Shown: positions 54,151 to 64,000, counted from the first letter of the stretch. The stretch: 64,000 nt of DNA from Agromyces albus (GCF_004134825.1 NZ_SDPN01000012.1:36047-100046), one strand, 5' to 3'. Translations and numbers: made by a program. Notes: generated from the sequence alone by a model not told the origin.

Positions 54151-57100
54151 TCACACGAGGCAGTTCGGGCCGAGCAGGCTCTTCAGCTCGCCGTAGAGGT
54201 CGGCAGTGACGCGCACGGGGTAGGGCAATTCGAACACGCGCGCCGAGCGGCCCTTCACGAGCCGCAAGCGCACCTCGGTCTCACCACGATGCCGGATGAG
54301 CACGTCGCCGAGCGCCGAGATCGTGTCGGTCGTGGCGCGCACGTCGGGCAACGAGATGACGACCGGGCCGACCTCGTCGCCCTGGCCGAGTTCGGGTGAG
54401 AAGACGCTGTAGGCGTGCAGGTTCATGCCGTCGTCGCGCATGCTCACTCGGCCGCGCACCACGACGATCGAGTCGCCCTTCAGCCCCGGTGCGAACTCCT
54501 GGTAGGCCTTGCCCATGAACATCACCGTGATGTCGCCCGAGAAGTCCTCGACCTGGATCATGCCGTACTGGTTGCCGCTCTGGCGCGCCACGCGATGCTG
54601 CACGCTCGTGACGAGCCCGGCAACCGTGACGGTGTCGCCGTCTTGGGTGGAGTCCGAGCTCAGGAGGTCGGTGATCGTCGTCGAGGCGTGCTTCGCGAGC
54701 GGCGCCTCGAGTCCGGCGAGCGGGTGATCGGAGACGTACAAGCCGAGCATCTCGCGCTCGAACGCGAGCTTGTCGCGCTTGGCCCATTCGGGCCGGTCGG
54801 GAACGAGCGTCACCGCGTGCTTCTCGTGCTCCTCGAACAGGCTGTCGAAGTCGAACCCGAAGTCGCCGACCTCCTCGGCTCGCTTCTCCTTCACGACGGA
54901 CTCGACCGCACTCTCGTGGATCTCGACGAGGGCGCGCCGCGTGGCGCCGAGCGAGTCGAACGCGCCGGCCTTGATGAGCGATTCGACCGTGCGCTTGTTG
55001 GCGACCTGGAGCGGCGATTTCTTCAGGAAGTCGTGGAACGACTCGAACCGCCCCTTCTGCTCTCGGGCAGCCCTGATCGCGTCGACGACGTTGAAGCCGA
55101 CGTTCCGCACCGCGCCGAGGCCGAAGCGGATGTCGTCGCCGACGGCGGCGAAGTACCCGATCGACTCGTTCACATCGGGCGGCAGCACCTTGATGCCCAT
55201 GCGGCGGCACTCGTTGAGGTAGAGCGCGAGCTTGTCGCGGGCGTCGCCCACGCTCGTGAGCAGCGCCGCCATGTACTCGGCGGGGAAATGCGCCTTGAGG
55301 TAGGCGGTCCAGTAGCTCAGCACGCCGTAGGCGGCCGAGTGCGCCTTGTTGAAGGCGTAGTCGGAGAAGGGCAGGAGGATGTCCCACAACATCTTGATCG
55401 CGGCATCCGAGAACCCGTTGGCCTTCATGCCGCCCCGGAAGCCCTCGTACTGCTTGTCGAGCTCGGACTTCTTCTTCTTGCCCATCGCACGGCGCAGGAT
55501 GTCGGCCTGGCCGAGGGAGAATCCCGCGACGCGCTGGGCGATCGCCATCACCTGCTCCTGGTAGATGATGAGGCCGTAACTCGTGTCGAGGATCTCTCGC
55601 AGGGGCTCCTCGAGCTCGGGATGGATCGGCGTGATCGGCTGCAGGCCGTTCTTGCGCAGGGCGTAGTTGATGTGCGAGTTCGCGCCCATGGGGCCGGGGC
55701 GGTACAGCGCGATGACGGCCGAGATGTCTTCGAAGTTGTCAGGCTTCATCTGTCGGAGGAGCGACCGCATCGGCCCGCCGTCGAGCTGGAAGACGCCGAG
55801 CGTGTCGCCCCGGCTGAGCAGTTCGTACGCACCGCGATCGTCGAGGGCGAGATCTTCGAGCACCGGCCGGAACCCGCGGTTCGCCTCGATGTTGTCGAGG
55901 GCGTCGTCGATGATCGTGAGGTTGCGCAGGCCCAGGAAGTCCATCTTGATGAGGCCGAGGGCCTCGCACGCGGGATAGTCGAACTGCGTGACGATCTGGC
56001 CGTCTTGCTCCCGCTTCATGATGGGGATGATGTCGATGAGCGGATCGCTCGACATGATGACGCCCGCAGCGTGCACACCCCACTGCCGCTTGAGGTTCTC
56101 GAGGCCGAGGGCCGTCTCGAAGACCGTCTTCGCCTCGGGATCGGTCTCGATGATCGCCCGGATGTCACCCGCTTCCTTGTAGCGCGGGTGATCTTTGTCG
56201 AGGATGCCCGTGAGCGGGATGTCCTTGCCCATGATGGCCTGCGGCATGGCCTTCGTGAGCTTCTCGCCCATGCCGAACGGGAATCCCAGCACACGCGATG
56301 AGTCTTTCAGCGCCTGCTTCGCCTTGATCGTGCCGTAGGTGACGATCTGCGCGACGCGCTCGTCGCCGTACTTCTCGGTGACGTACCTGATGACCTCACC
56401 GCGACGACGCTCGTCGAAGTCCACGTCGAAGTCGGGCATCGAGACGCGATCGGGGTTCAGGAACCGCTCGAAGATGAGGCCGTGCTGGAGCGGGTCGAGG
56501 TCGGTGATGCGCATCGCGTAGGCCGCCATCGAGCCCGCACCGGAGCCGCGCCCCGGTCCGACGCGGATGCCGTTGTTCTTCGACCAGTTGATGAAGTCGG
56601 CGACGACGAGGAAGTATCCGGGGAACCCCATCTGCAGGATCACCCCGACCTCGTAGTCGGCCTGCTTGCGCACCTCGTCGGGGATGCCGTTGGGATAGCG
56701 CACGTGGAGGCCGCGCTCGACCTCCTTGACGAACCAGCTCTCTTCACTCTCGCCCTCTGGCACCGGGAAACGGGGCATGAAGTTCGCGTTCGTGTTGAAC
56801 TTCACGTCGCAGCGCTCGGCGATGAGCAGCGTGTTGTCGCAGGCCTCGGGGTGATCGCGGAAGAGGTGGCGCATCTCGGCCGCGGTCTTCAGGTAGAACT
56901 CGTCGGCGTCGAACTTGAATCGGTTCGGGTCGTCGAGGGTCGAGCCCGACTGCACGCAGAGCAGTGCAGCGTGGCTCTTCGCGTCGTGCGCGTGCGTGTA
57001 GTGCAGGTCGTTCGTGGCGACGAGCGGGAGATCGAGCTGCTTCGCGAGGCGCAACAGGTCGTCCATGATGCGCTTCTCGATGCCGAGCCCGTGGTCCATG

Positions 57101-57666
57101 ATCTCGGCGAAGTAGTTCTCGCGGCCGAAGATGTCGCGATAGTCGGATGCCGCCTTCACGGCCTCGTCGTACTGCCCGAGCCGGAGCCGGGTCTGCACCT
57201 CACCGCTCGGACAGCCCGTGGTGGCGATGAGCCCGTTCGAATAGGTCTGCAGGAGCTCGCGGTCCATTCGCGGCTTGAAGTAGTAGCCCTCGATCGACGC
57301 GCGACTCGAGAGCCGGAAGAGGTTGTGCATGCCCTCCGTCGACGCCGAGAGCAGGGTCATGTGGGTGTAGGCGCCCGAACCCGACACGTCGTCGCCGCCG
57401 CCGTTGCCCCAGCGCACCCTGGTCTTGTCGCCACGGGCCGTGCCCGGCGTGATGTAGGCCTCGGTGCCGATGATCGGCTTGATGCCGGCCTCCGTCGCCT
57501 GTTTCCAGAAGTCGTACGCACCGAACACGTTGCCGTGGTCGGTGATGGCGACGGCAGGCATCCCCTCGCCCTTCGCGGCTTGGATGAGCTCGCCGACCCG
57601 TGCTGCACCGTCGAGCATCGAGTACTCGCTGTGCACGTGCAGGTGGACGAAGGAATCGGTGGCCAC
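54151..57666 (-). CDS. dnaE: DNA polymerase III alpha subunit (DnaE1)
   Basis: DnaE is the replicative polymerase subunit. It has about 1171 aa. The PHP domain is at the N terminus (HLHVHSEYSMLDG, ITDHGNVFG). The catalytic aspartates lie in PDFDVDFDERR, and the GPGRGSGAGS loop precedes them. The tail has the beta-binding/OB region (VTVAGLVTSVQHRV). Start GTG 57666 (VATDSFVHLH); 36 more in-frame codons upstream resemble noise. It is in the run lspA-rluD-dnaE on the minus strand. Confidence 0.96.
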   Translation of the reverse strand: MATDSFVHLHVHSEYSMLDGAARVGELIQAAKGEGMPAVAITDHGNVFGAYDFWKQATEAGIKPIIGTEAYITPGTARGDKTRVRWGNGGGDDVSGSGAYTHMTLLSASTEGMHNLFRLSSRASIEGYYFKPRMDRELLQTYSNGLIATTGCPSGEVQTRLRLGQYDEAVKAASDYRDIFGRENYFAEIMDHGLGIEKRIMDDLLRLAKQLDLPLVATNDLHYTHAHDAKSHAALLCVQSGSTLDDPNRFKFDADEFYLKTAAEMRHLFRDHPEACDNTLLIAERCDVKFNTNANFMPRFPVPEGESEESWFVKEVERGLHVRYPNGIPDEVRKQADYEVGVILQMGFPGYFLVVADFINWSKNNGIRVGPGRGSGAGSMAAYAMRITDLDPLQHGLIFERFLNPDRVSMPDFDVDFDERRRGEVIRYVTEKYGDERVAQIVTYGTIKAKQALKDSSRVLGFPFGMGEKLTKAMPQAIMGKDIPLTGILDKDHPRYKEAGDIRAIIETDPEAKTVFETALGLENLKRQWGVHAAGVIMSSDPLIDIIPIMKREQDGQIVTQFDYPACEALGLIKMDFLGLRNLTIIDDALDNIEANRGFRPVLEDLALDDRGAYELLSRGDTLGVFQLDGGPMRSLLRQMKPDNFEDISAVIALYRPGPMGANSHINYALRKNGLQPITPIHPELEEPLREILDTSYGLIIYQEQVMAIAQRVAGFSLGQADILRRAMGKKKKSELDKQYEGFRGGMKANGFSDAAIKMLWDILLPFSDYAFNKAHSAAYGVLSYWTAYLKAHFPAEYMAALLTSVGDARDKLALYLNECRRMGIKVLPPDVNESIGYFAAVGDDIRFGLGAVRNVGFNVVDAIRAAREQKGRFESFHDFLKKSPLQVANKRTVESLIKAGAFDSLGATRRALVEIHESAVESVVKEKRAEEVGDFGFDFDSLFEEHEKHAVTLVPDRPEWAKRDKLAFEREMLGLYVSDHPLAGLEAPLAKHASTTITDLLSSDSTQDGDTVTVAGLVTSVQHRVARQSGNQYGMIQVEDFSGDITVMFMGKAYQEFAPGLKGDSIVVVRGRVSMRDDGMNLHAYSVFSPELGQGDEVGPVVISLPDVRATTDTISALGDVLIRHRGETEVRLRLVKGRSARVFELPYPVRVTADLYGELKSLLGPNCLV

Positions 57667-57768
57667 TGGGCTCCAAATCGGGGTGCTGCAAGTTCGGTTC
57701 CGGGGGGTCTTCAAAGTCTATGGCGACCCTGCGACCCGGCGGCATCAGGACGCGCGTGCTCGCGCCGG

Positions 57769-58689
57769 TCAGTCGCCGCGGAGAACCTCGAGCGCGTGCG
57801 CGAGGTCGCTCGGGTACTCCGAGACGAAGGTCGCCCACTCTCCGTCGGCGGGGTGCGTGAACGAGAGCTGCCGTGCGTGCAGCCACTGCCGGGTGAGGCC
57901 GAGACGCGTCGAGAGCGTGGGGTCGGCGCCGTACATGGTGTCGCCGACGCACGGATGCCGCTGCGCCGCCATGTGCACCCGGATCTGGTGTGTGCGCCCG
58001 GTCTCGAGGTGCACTTCGAGCAGCGACGCGGCGCGGAAGGCCTCGAGGGTCTCGTAATGCGTCACGGCGTGCTTGCCGCCCGCGAGGACCGCGAACTTCC
58101 ACTCCGAGCGCGGATGCCGCCCAACAGGTGCGTCGATCGTACCGGCCAGGGGGTCGGGGCGACCCTGCACCACGGTGTGGTAGATCTTCTCCACCTCGCG
58201 GTCGTGGAACTGACGCTTGAGCTCGGTGTAGGCCCGCTCGGATTTCGCGACGACCATGAGCCCGCTCGTGCCCGCGTCGAGTCGGTGCACGACGCCCTGG
58301 CGCTCGGGTGCGCCCGAAGTGGAGATGCGGAAGCCGGCAGCCGCAAGGGCGCCGACCACGGTCGGCCCGTTCCAGCCGAGCGACGGATGCGCGGCGACGC
58401 CGGCGGGCTTGTCGACCACGACGAGGTCATCGTCGTCATGGACGATGCCGAGGTCGGCGACCGCGATCGGCTCGATCGCGAGCGCGCGCGGCGGCTCCCA
58501 GCTCACCTCGAGCCACGCCCCGGCGCGAAGACGGTCGGACTTGTCGACGGATGTCCCGTCGAGCATCACGCCGCCGGAGCCCGCGATCTCCGCTGCGAGC
58601 GTGCGCGAGAAACCGAGGAGCTTGGCGAGTCCCGCGTCGACGCGCACGCCGTCGAGCCCGTCGGGAACGGGGAACGAGCGATGCTCCAT
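57769..58689 (-). CDS. RluA-family 23S rRNA pseudouridine synthase
   Basis: This pseudouridine synthase of the RluA/RluD family has 306 aa. It has an N-terminal S4-like RNA-binding region ([25 protein letters not shown]) and a catalytic domain with [10 protein letters not shown] and D138 as nucleophile. RluD-type enzymes modify helix 69 of 23S rRNA; the exact target here is inferred from position next to lspA. ATG 58689 starts 2 bp after the lspA stop. Confidence 0.92.
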   Translation of the reverse strand: MEHRSFPVPDGLDGVRVDAGLAKLLGFSRTLAAEIAGSGGVMLDGTSVDKSDRLRAGAWLEVSWEPPRALAIEPIAVADLGIVHDDDDLVVVDKPAGVAAHPSLGWNGPTVVGALAAAGFRISTSGAPERQGVVHRLDAGTSGLMVVAKSERAYTELKRQFHDREVEKIYHTVVQGRPDPLAGTIDAPVGRHPRSEWKFAVLAGGKHAVTHYETLEAFRAASLLEVHLETGRTHQIRVHMAAQRHPCVGDTMYGADPTLSTRLGLTRQWLHARQLSFTHPADGEWATFVSEYPSDLAHALEVLRGD

Positions 58690-58691
58690 GC

Positions 58692-59312
58692 TCAGGACTC
58701 GCGCGCGAGCTCAGGGCTCGCCGAGAACGCGCGACCGTCGCTCGCAGCCGCGTCGCTCGTCGCGGCCTCGGGCGTCGCCGTGGAGACCTTGGCCTTCACT
58801 TCGCGGTTGCCGTCGAGCCCGACGCCACGGATCGTGAGGATCATGAAGAGCACCATGCTCGATACGATCGCGATGTCGGCGAAGTTGTAGATGGCAGGTA
58901 TGAACCAGGGCGTCGAGATGAAGTCGACGACGTGCCCCAAGCCGAAACTCGGCTCCCGAAGGAGCCGATCGGTGAGATTGCCGAGCACGCCGCCGAGGAG
59001 CAACCCGAAGACGACCGCCCACGCGATGGAGCGGATGCGGCGGGCGAACCACACGATGAACGTGATCACGGCGGCGGCGAGGATCGTGAAGATCCACGTC
59101 ATGCCGCTCGCGAGTGAGAACGCTGCGCCCGGGTTGCGCACGAACTGCCACTGCAGCGCCGACCCGAGCACCGGCACGATCTCGCCCTCGGTCAGGTTCG
59201 AGACGACGAGGAACTTGCTGGACTGGTCGAGGCCGTACGCCGCGATCGCGGCGCCGGCCAAGACCAGGAGAGCACTGGCGATGCCGACCTTTGCGGCCCG
59301 CTCAGCCTCCAA
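58692..59312 (-). CDS. lspA: Lipoprotein signal peptidase LspA
   Basis: LspA is an aspartyl membrane protease that cleaves lipoprotein signal peptides after lipidation. It has 206 aa with four spans and catalytic residues D115 (GNLTDRL) and D146 (YNFADIA). The C-terminal about 35 residues are Ser/Ala-rich. The start is a TTG at 59312 overlapping the DivIVA stop by 11 bp. It serves, among others, the binding lipoprotein at 45971-46894. Confidence 0.95.
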   Translation of the reverse strand: MEAERAAKVGIASALLVLAGAAIAAYGLDQSSKFLVVSNLTEGEIVPVLGSALQWQFVRNPGAAFSLASGMTWIFTILAAAVITFIVWFARRIRSIAWAVVFGLLLGGVLGNLTDRLLREPSFGLGHVVDFISTPWFIPAIYNFADIAIVSSMVLFMILTIRGVGLDGNREVKAKVSTATPEAATSDAAASDGRAFSASPELARES

Positions 59313-59991
59313 AGCCCTGGAAGGTCGGCGCAGGCTGCTCGGCCGGGACGCCGGCGCTCACCGGCGAGGAGAAGCCCTGGTTGCCCGACACGGAGACGGG
59401 TGCCGCCGTGTCGAGATCGCGCAGCTGACCCTCGATGTAGCTCTTGAGCTTCTGGCGGTACTCACGCTCGAACACCCGGAGCTCGTCGACCCGCTTCTCG
59501 AGTGCGAGTCGCTCCTGGTCGAGGATGCCCATCTGGGCACGCTGCTTCGCTTCGGCCTCGGCGACGACGCGAGCCGCCGTGGCGTGGCCTTCGGCGATGA
59601 GCGCGTCGCGCTTCTCGACGCCCTCGCGCACGTGCTCCTCGTGCAGCCGGCGGGCCAGCTGCAGGAGGTTCGTCGTGCTGGTCTGCTCGTCGTAGTCCGA
59701 CTGCGGGGCGGCTGGAGGCTGCGTCTGCACGGCCACCGTGGGCGGCGGCGCAGCGGGCTCGGCGTACACCGCGGCAGGCGCCGGCGCCGCGGCGGATGCC
59801 TTGCCGGCCTCCGCGGCACGGGCCTCTGCCGCGGTCACTCGCTGGCGCAGCTCCTCGTTCTCCTGGTTGAGCCGGCGAAGCTCGACGACCACCTCGTCGA
59901 GGAAGTCATCGACCTCGTCTTGGTCGTACCCTTCCCGGAACTTCGTCGCCTGGAAGCGCTTGTTGACCACATCTTCCGGAGTTAGCGCCAT
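59302..59991 (-). CDS. DivIVA domain protein (Wag31-type polar growth factor)
   Basis: DivIVA/Wag31 marks negatively curved membrane at poles and septa and directs polar wall growth in actinobacteria. It has 229 aa: an N-terminal membrane-binding DivIVA part (LTPEDVVNKRFQATKFREGY, then DQDEVDDFLDEVVVELRRL), a Pro/Ala-rich linker (about 65-100), a coiled coil (LHEEHVREGVEKRDALIAEG) and a disordered tail. ATG 59991 has GGTGGAAAG upstream. It follows yggT and precedes lspA. Confidence 0.94.
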   Translation of the reverse strand: MALTPEDVVNKRFQATKFREGYDQDEVDDFLDEVVVELRRLNQENEELRQRVTAAEARAAEAGKASAAAPAPAAVYAEPAAPPPTVAVQTQPPAAPQSDYDEQTSTTNLLQLARRLHEEHVREGVEKRDALIAEGHATAARVVAEAEAKQRAQMGILDQERLALEKRVDELRVFEREYRQKLKSYIEGQLRDLDTAAPVSVSGNQGFSSPVSAGVPAEQPAPTFQGFGG

Positions 59992-60106
59992 GGCTTTCCA
60001 CCCTCAAATCTGTCGAACTGTTTCGAACACGTTCAGCTAACGCTAGCAAAGAGAACCTGAGAGGTGCAGCGCCGATCGTCTCAGCGTCACTCCTCGCAGG
60101 AGATCA

Positions 60107-60412
60107 TCAGCCCGCAGCAGCGAGCCATGACACCACGGTCATGGCCACGATGATGACGAGCATCGCAAGGCTCCACCCGAGATCGAGTGCGATCTGGCCG
60201 ATGCGGATCGGCGGCACGAGCCGCCGGAAGAACCGGACCAGGGGGTCGGTGACGCTGTACACGGCCTCGACGATCACGAGCGACGCCCCCCGGGGTCGCC
60301 AGGATCGGTTGAACGTGCGCACGAGGTCGAGTATGAAGCGCCCCCACATCACGAAGAAGTAAATCAGGAGCAACGTGTAGAGGATGCTCCAGACGACGGA
60401 GAACGCGCCCAC
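60107..60412 (-). CDS. YggT-family membrane protein
   Basis: This small membrane protein of 101 aa has two hydrophobic regions and the YggT core SVTDPLVRFFRRLVPPIRIGQIALDLG. YggT-type genes sit beside sepF in actinobacteria and cyanobacteria; a supporting role in division or envelope order is suspected but not established. GTG 60412 is 6 bp after the sepF stop. Confidence 0.92.
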   Translation of the reverse strand: MGAFSVVWSILYTLLLIYFFVMWGRFILDLVRTFNRSWRPRGASLVIVEAVYSVTDPLVRFFRRLVPPIRIGQIALDLGWSLAMLVIIVAMTVVSWLAAAG

Positions 60413-60418
60413 GTGCAG

Positions 60419-60895
60419 CTACGCGTGCGTGAAGAACGACGCGTCCACGTCGCCTTCGGCCTCGCCGGTCTCCCCCGAGACCACCACATGTGCGGGCGAG
60501 AGCAGGAACACCTTGCTCGTCACGCGCTCGATCTTGCCGTAGAGACCTTGCGAGAGACCGCTCGCGAAGTCGATCAGGCGTCGCGCATCGGCATCCGACA
60601 TCTGCGAGAGGTTGATGATCACCGGCACTCCATCACGGAAGGACTCGGCGATCACCTGCGCGTCGCGATACTGACGCGGGTGCACGGTCAGGATTTCGTT
60701 CATCTCCGCCTGCGGTGTGCTCGGTTGTACATGGTGCTTTCGCAGCGGCGTCACCGCCGCGCCGGTCTTCGGCGCCGGGGCCGCGTGCACGATCGGCGCA
60801 GCCGATGGTTGCGGGTGCGCCTGTGGGGTCTCGTCGTCGAACTCCTCATCGGCGAGTCCGAGATAGACCATGGTCTTCTTGAGCGGGTTCGACAT
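60419..60895 (-). CDS. sepF: Cell division protein SepF
   Basis: SepF tethers FtsZ to the membrane and binds its C-terminal tail. It has 158 aa: an N-terminal amphipathic segment ([19 protein letters not shown]), a Pro-rich linker, and the conserved SepF core ([37 protein letters not shown] ... [13 protein letters not shown]). ATG 60895. It lies in the ftsZ-yggS-sepF-yggT order typical of the phylum. Confidence 0.96.
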   Translation of the reverse strand: MSNPLKKTMVYLGLADEEFDDETPQAHPQPSAAPIVHAAPAPKTGAAVTPLRKHHVQPSTPQAEMNEILTVHPRQYRDAQVIAESFRDGVPVIINLSQMSDADARRLIDFASGLSQGLYGKIERVTSKVFLLSPAHVVVSGETGEAEGDVDASFFTHA

Positions 60896-60928
60896 CGCTG
60901 CCTCCGTCTGTTTTCCGTCTCTTCGAGG

Positions 60929-61600
60929 CTAACCGGCGACCGGCCGATTCCCGGTGATTGCGGTGCCGATCCGGAGGTGTGTCGCACCTTCCGATATCGC
61001 GTCGTGGTAGTCGTGGGACATTCCCATGGACAATCCTCGTGCTTCCGGAGCGATTCGACGAATGCGTTCCGAGTATTCCCTCATGCGGGCGAACGCGGGG
61101 CGGGCGGGTTCGCCGAGCGGTGCGACCGCCATCAGCCCCAATAGGCGGAGTCCGGATGTCGCCAGCACGCGCTCGACGAGGGCGTCGAGCTCGTTCGGCG
61201 CGACGCCGCCCCGACCCGGGTCGTCGGTGAGGTTCACCTGGACGAAGCAGTCGACGGATGCGGCATCCGACCGGAGTGCGTCGACGAGCCCGGGCCGGTC
61301 GACCGAGTGGATCACCGACGCGTAGGCGAGCGCCTGCCTGGCCTTCTTGCTCTGCAGTTGGCCCACGAAGTGCCAGCGGAGCCCGAGCCCTGCCAGCTCG
61401 GCGGCCTTGGCCTGCGCCTCCTGGTGACGATTCTCGCCGATGTCTCGCACGCCGAGCTCGGCGAGCTCGGCCACGAGCGAGGCGGGCTGGAACTTCGTGA
61501 CGACCACGGTCGTGAGCTCATCGGGCGATCGCCCGGCCGCGGCAGCGGTCTCGGCGATGGCCGCGCGCACGGCGGCCAGCCGGTCGGCGAGTGCGCTCAT
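60929..61600 (-). CDS. yggS: YggS-family pyridoxal phosphate homeostasis protein
   Basis: This cofactor-binding protein has about 223 aa with an alanine racemase-like TIM barrel. PLP is held by the Lys in VTKFQP (K36); HFVGQLQSKK and LSMGMSHDYHDAI are typical. I chose ATG 61600 with AGGCGG upstream; a GTG at 61606 is the alternative. It lies between ftsZ and sepF. The role is PLP balance, with no enzyme activity known. Confidence 0.94.
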   Translation of the reverse strand: MSALADRLAAVRAAIAETAAAAGRSPDELTTVVVTKFQPASLVAELAELGVRDIGENRHQEAQAKAAELAGLGLRWHFVGQLQSKKARQALAYASVIHSVDRPGLVDALRSDAASVDCFVQVNLTDDPGRGGVAPNELDALVERVLATSGLRLLGLMAVAPLGEPARPAFARMREYSERIRRIAPEARGLSMGMSHDYHDAISEGATHLRIGTAITGNRPVAG

Positions 61601-61631
61601 GCGCACCGCCTGCCGGGCTGGAACGCGCCGC

Positions 61632-62828
61632 TCACTTCAGGAAGTCGGGGATGTCGAGGTCGTCGTCGCCGCTGTCGAAGGCGGGGTCGGACACGATCTG
61701 GTCGCCGGTACCGGTCGACGCCTCGCCCCAGTTCGCCGTCTCGACGAGCTCGTCGATGTTGATCTCGCCGATGGCGTCGCCGGTGTCACCCGACAGCGCG
61801 GAGCCGCCGATGCCGGCGCCGACGGCCGCAGTGGCGAAGTTCGAGCGCCGTGCCTCGACGGGCTTCGCGCTCGAGCTCGGCTCTCCCCCGTCGAATCCCG
61901 CGGCGATGACCGTGACGCGAACCTCGTCGCCGAGGGTGTCGTCGATCACGGCGCCGAAGATGATGTTCGCCTCGGGGTGCACGGCCTCCTGCACGAGGCG
62001 TGCTGCGTCGTTGATCTCGAAGATGCCGAGGTTGGAGCCGCCCTGGATCGAGAGGAGCACGCCATGTGCACCGTCGATCGATGCCTCGAGCAGCGGGCTC
62101 GCGACAGCGAGTTCGGCCGCCTTGATCGCACGATCGGCTCCCCGCGAGGAGCCGATGCCCATGAGCGCGGAACCCGCGCCCTGCATGACCGACTTGACGT
62201 CGGCGAAGTCGAGGTTGATGAGGCCCGGCGTGGTGATGAGGTCGGTGATCCCCTGCACACCGGCGAGCAGCACCTGGTCGGCCGTCGCGAATGCCTCGAG
62301 CATCGAGATGCCGCGGTCGCTGATCTCGAGCAGGCGGTCGTTCGGCACGACGATGAGCGTGTCGACTTCTTCTTTCAGCCGCGCCACACCCTGCTCGGCC
62401 TGCGTCTGGCGACGCTTGCCCTCGAACCCGAACGGCTTGGTGACGACACCGATGGTCAGGGCGCCGATCGATTTCGCGATGCGCGCGACGACGGGCGCGC
62501 CGCCCGTGCCCGTGCCACCGCCCTCGCCGGCCGTGACGAAGACCATGTCGGCGCCCGCAAGCGCCTCCTCGATCTCCTCGGCGTGGTCTTCGGCGGCACG
62601 GCGACCGACCTCGGGGTCGGCCCCGGCACCCAGTCCGCGGGTGAGATCGCGGCCGACGTCGAGCTTGACGTCGGCGTCGCTCATGAGCAGCGCCTGGGCA
62701 TCGGTGTTGATGGCGATGAATTCGACTCCGCGGAGACCGAGTTCGATCATGCGGTTGACGGCGTTGACACCACCGCCGCCGATACCGACGACCTTGATGA
62801 CGGCGAGGTAGTTCTGATTTGTTGACAC
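61632..62828 (-). CDS. ftsZ: Cell division protein FtsZ
   Basis: FtsZ is the tubulin-like GTPase that forms the division ring. It has 398 aa. The GTP signature GGGTGTG is at 103-109, the T7 loop is [11 protein letters not shown] near 205, and the C-terminal conserved tail [10 protein letters not shown] binds SepF and others after a disordered linker. GTG 62828 has GGAGG upstream. It is separated from ftsQ by a 170-bp leader, so it probably has its own promoter as well. Confidence 0.98.
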   Translation of the reverse strand: MSTNQNYLAVIKVVGIGGGGVNAVNRMIELGLRGVEFIAINTDAQALLMSDADVKLDVGRDLTRGLGAGADPEVGRRAAEDHAEEIEEALAGADMVFVTAGEGGGTGTGGAPVVARIAKSIGALTIGVVTKPFGFEGKRRQTQAEQGVARLKEEVDTLIVVPNDRLLEISDRGISMLEAFATADQVLLAGVQGITDLITTPGLINLDFADVKSVMQGAGSALMGIGSSRGADRAIKAAELAVASPLLEASIDGAHGVLLSIQGGSNLGIFEINDAARLVQEAVHPEANIIFGAVIDDTLGDEVRVTVIAAGFDGGEPSSSAKPVEARRSNFATAAVGAGIGGSALSGDTGDAIGEINIDELVETANWGEASTGTGDQIVSDPAFDSGDDDLDIPDFLK

Positions 62829-62998
62829 GTCCGGCCTCCGTCGAAACTCTGAACCTCTAGTCGAAGGTTAAAGTCTTGCTGAGTATGCAATTCCTGACTT
62901 GACGGTACGGGCCACGCGCCCGCCGCGGCGCAAGGACGGCCCGCGTGTCGCGATCCGCCGCCGGAAATTGGCCCGATGGGATGACCCGGGGCGTCGTC
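62829..62998 (-). promoter_or_regulatory. ftsQ-ftsZ intergenic leader
   Basis: This gap of 170 bp is longer than is usual between co-transcribed genes. An AT-richer stretch (62852-62890) includes an inverted repeat AACCT-N8-AGGTT (62852-62869). I see TTTAACC and GCATACT as possible -10-like sites but no convincing pair, so promoter location is open. Confidence 0.35.
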
Positions 62999-64000
62999 TC
63001 AGCGCGTGACGGCGCTCTGCGGAGACGACACATCGTAGGACGCGACGGTGTCGGGAGGCGCCGCGACCATGAGCCTCGCGAGCACAGCCGCCTTCTGCGT
63101 GGACTCCTCTGCGCTCCCCCACACGACGGTCGCACCCGCGGCGAGCTGGAGCCGCACATCGTCTGCCGTCGCCGCGTGCACGCCGATGAGCTGCCCGCGC
63201 ACCTCGGCGGGCAGGCTCCGCACGACGGCGGCCGCGGCGCGGAACCCCTCGCCCGCGATGCCGCCCTCCGCCTCGATGAGTGGTTGTCCATCGGGCCGCG
63301 TCTCCGGCCGTTCGATCACCACGCCCGCCGCGTCGACGAGCTCCAGGCCCTCGCCGGTGTCGATGACGCCGACGGGGGTGCGCTCCACGATTCGCACGAC
63401 GAGCGTGCCGGGCGGAATCGTCTCGGTCGAATACGTCTCGATCAGCGGGAAGGCCGAGAGCGCGTCGTGCACGTCGGCCGAGGCGATGAGCGGCAGCGGC
63501 GTGCCGAGCGTGCCGGCGAACGCTGCTTGCACCTCTGCGGCCGGAATACGCTGGGCGCCTTCGACGCGCACGTCGCGCAGAGCCATCAAGGGCGAGTATG
63601 CGCCGCCGATGACGACCACGACGAGCGCCGCGATCGAGCCGAGCACCACGCTCCAGACGAGCCGGCGGCGGCGCGACCGCTTCGTGAAGCGGCGCACCTC
63701 CTGCCGCTCATACCGGCGACGTTCTCGCGCGGCTGCCGCGAGGGCGCGCTTGGTCGAGCGGACGTCACGCGGAAGGTCGCCGGGCACGGCCAGTCCGGAT
63801 GTCGGGCCGGGTCGCCCGCGCTCGGCATCGGGAGTGCGCGACATGGTGCTGCCGGATGCCGCGACGACCGGGATCGGCTCAGTGGCGACGCGATCGCGAT
63901 CGGATGGCGGTTTCGACCCGGCCGTCCGCCGGGGTGCGCCGGCCGTCGTCGCCGTTGCAGCCGATTCGCGCGCGGCCGGCGCCGCGTCGGCGGGCTTCGG
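62999..64000 (-). CDS. ftsQ: Cell division protein FtsQ (5' end probably beyond window)
   Basis: FtsQ is a bitopic divisome protein. The C-terminal part is clear: a basic cytosolic stretch (TKRSRRRRLVW), one TM span (SVVLGSIAALVVVVIGGAY), the POTRA domain (LRDVRVEGAQRIPAAEV) and the FtsQ beta domain. An ATG at 63844 would give 281 aa but has no ribosome site. The frame stays open to the window edge with a Pro/Ala-rich linker of good codon usage (KPADAAPAARESAAT), as in long FtsQ cytosolic tails of this family. I therefore treat it as cut by the right edge. Confidence 0.85.
   Translation of the reverse strand, partial: PKPADAAPAARESAATATTAGAPRRTAGSKPPSDRDRVATEPIPVVAASGSTMSRTPDAERGRPGPTSGLAVPGDLPRDVRSTKRALAAAARERRRYERQEVRRFTKRSRRRRLVWSVVLGSIAALVVVVIGGAYSPLMALRDVRVEGAQRIPAAEVQAAFAGTLGTPLPLIASADVHDALSAFPLIETYSTETIPPGTLVVRIVERTPVGVIDTGEGLELVDAAGVVIERPETRPDGQPLIEAEGGIAGEGFRAAAAVVRSLPAEVRGQLIGVHAATADDVRLQLAAGATVVWGSAEESTQKAAVLARLMVAAPPDTVASYDVSSPQSAVTR

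Overview
This window is about 70% GC and densely coded. Most genes lie on the minus strand, many start with GTG or TTG, and neighbours often overlap by 4 bp (GTGA/ATGA). Gene content and order point to an actinobacterium of the Microbacteriaceae type (Agromyces- or Leifsonia-like). The evidence is ftsQ-ftsZ-yggS-sepF-yggT-divIVA-lspA-rluD-dnaE, hrcA-dnaJ-rsmE-HIT-phoH-ybeY-corC-era, holA-comEC-comEA, and recO-uppS with dusB-dgt-dnaG. This is an inference from gene content; no marker gene such as 16S rRNA is present. I recognise no tRNA, rRNA, CRISPR array, insertion sequence or prophage, and no stretch over 300 bp lacks a gene. The longest gap is the roughly 205-bp leuA leader.

Layout: 1-4.3 kb holds dnaG (cut by the left edge), dgt, dusB and a YbaK-type deacylase. 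4.2-7.9 kb holds a small Cys-containing ORF coupled to a FrnE/DsbA-like gene, a frameshifted P-loop gene, uppS, recO and a TRIC-type channel. 7.9-9.9 kb holds leuA behind a leader with a tetra-leucine peptide (attenuator). 9.9-14 kb holds a two-component system and an FtsX-type ABC transporter with a 20-bp palindrome between them. 14.1-21.2 kb is a CIRCE/HrcA-headed operon running to era. 21.3-24.2 kb holds two DUF4870 membrane proteins, hemW and a DUF1990 gene. 24.2-27.5 kb holds lepA, an alpha/beta hydrolase and rpsT. 27.5-35.9 kb holds holA, comEC, comEA, leuS and a pabB-like gene.

36-45.2 kb holds a secreted LVIVD/PA-domain protein and cydABDC, transcribed divergently from a blaI-M56 peptidase pair across two strong inverted repeats. 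45.3-49.1 kb holds a DedA protein and an osmoprotectant ABC importer. 49.2-57.7 kb holds a TetR regulator, an App1-like phosphatase domain protein, pyrD, nrdR, hisD and dnaE. 57.8-64 kb holds rluD, lspA and the cell-division block up to ftsQ, which is cut by the right edge.

Most genes are housekeeping: replication, translation and ribosome maturation, division and envelope, Leu/His/pyrimidine/folate synthesis, and cytochrome bd respiration. The less ordinary content is regulatory or sequence-level. The octamer CGGATGCC is strongly over-represented on both strands, imposes rare codons in several reading frames, and forms the stems of several terminators. There is also the leuA attenuator, a BlaI-like operator pair at the cyd promoter, and a set of near-leaderless promoters.
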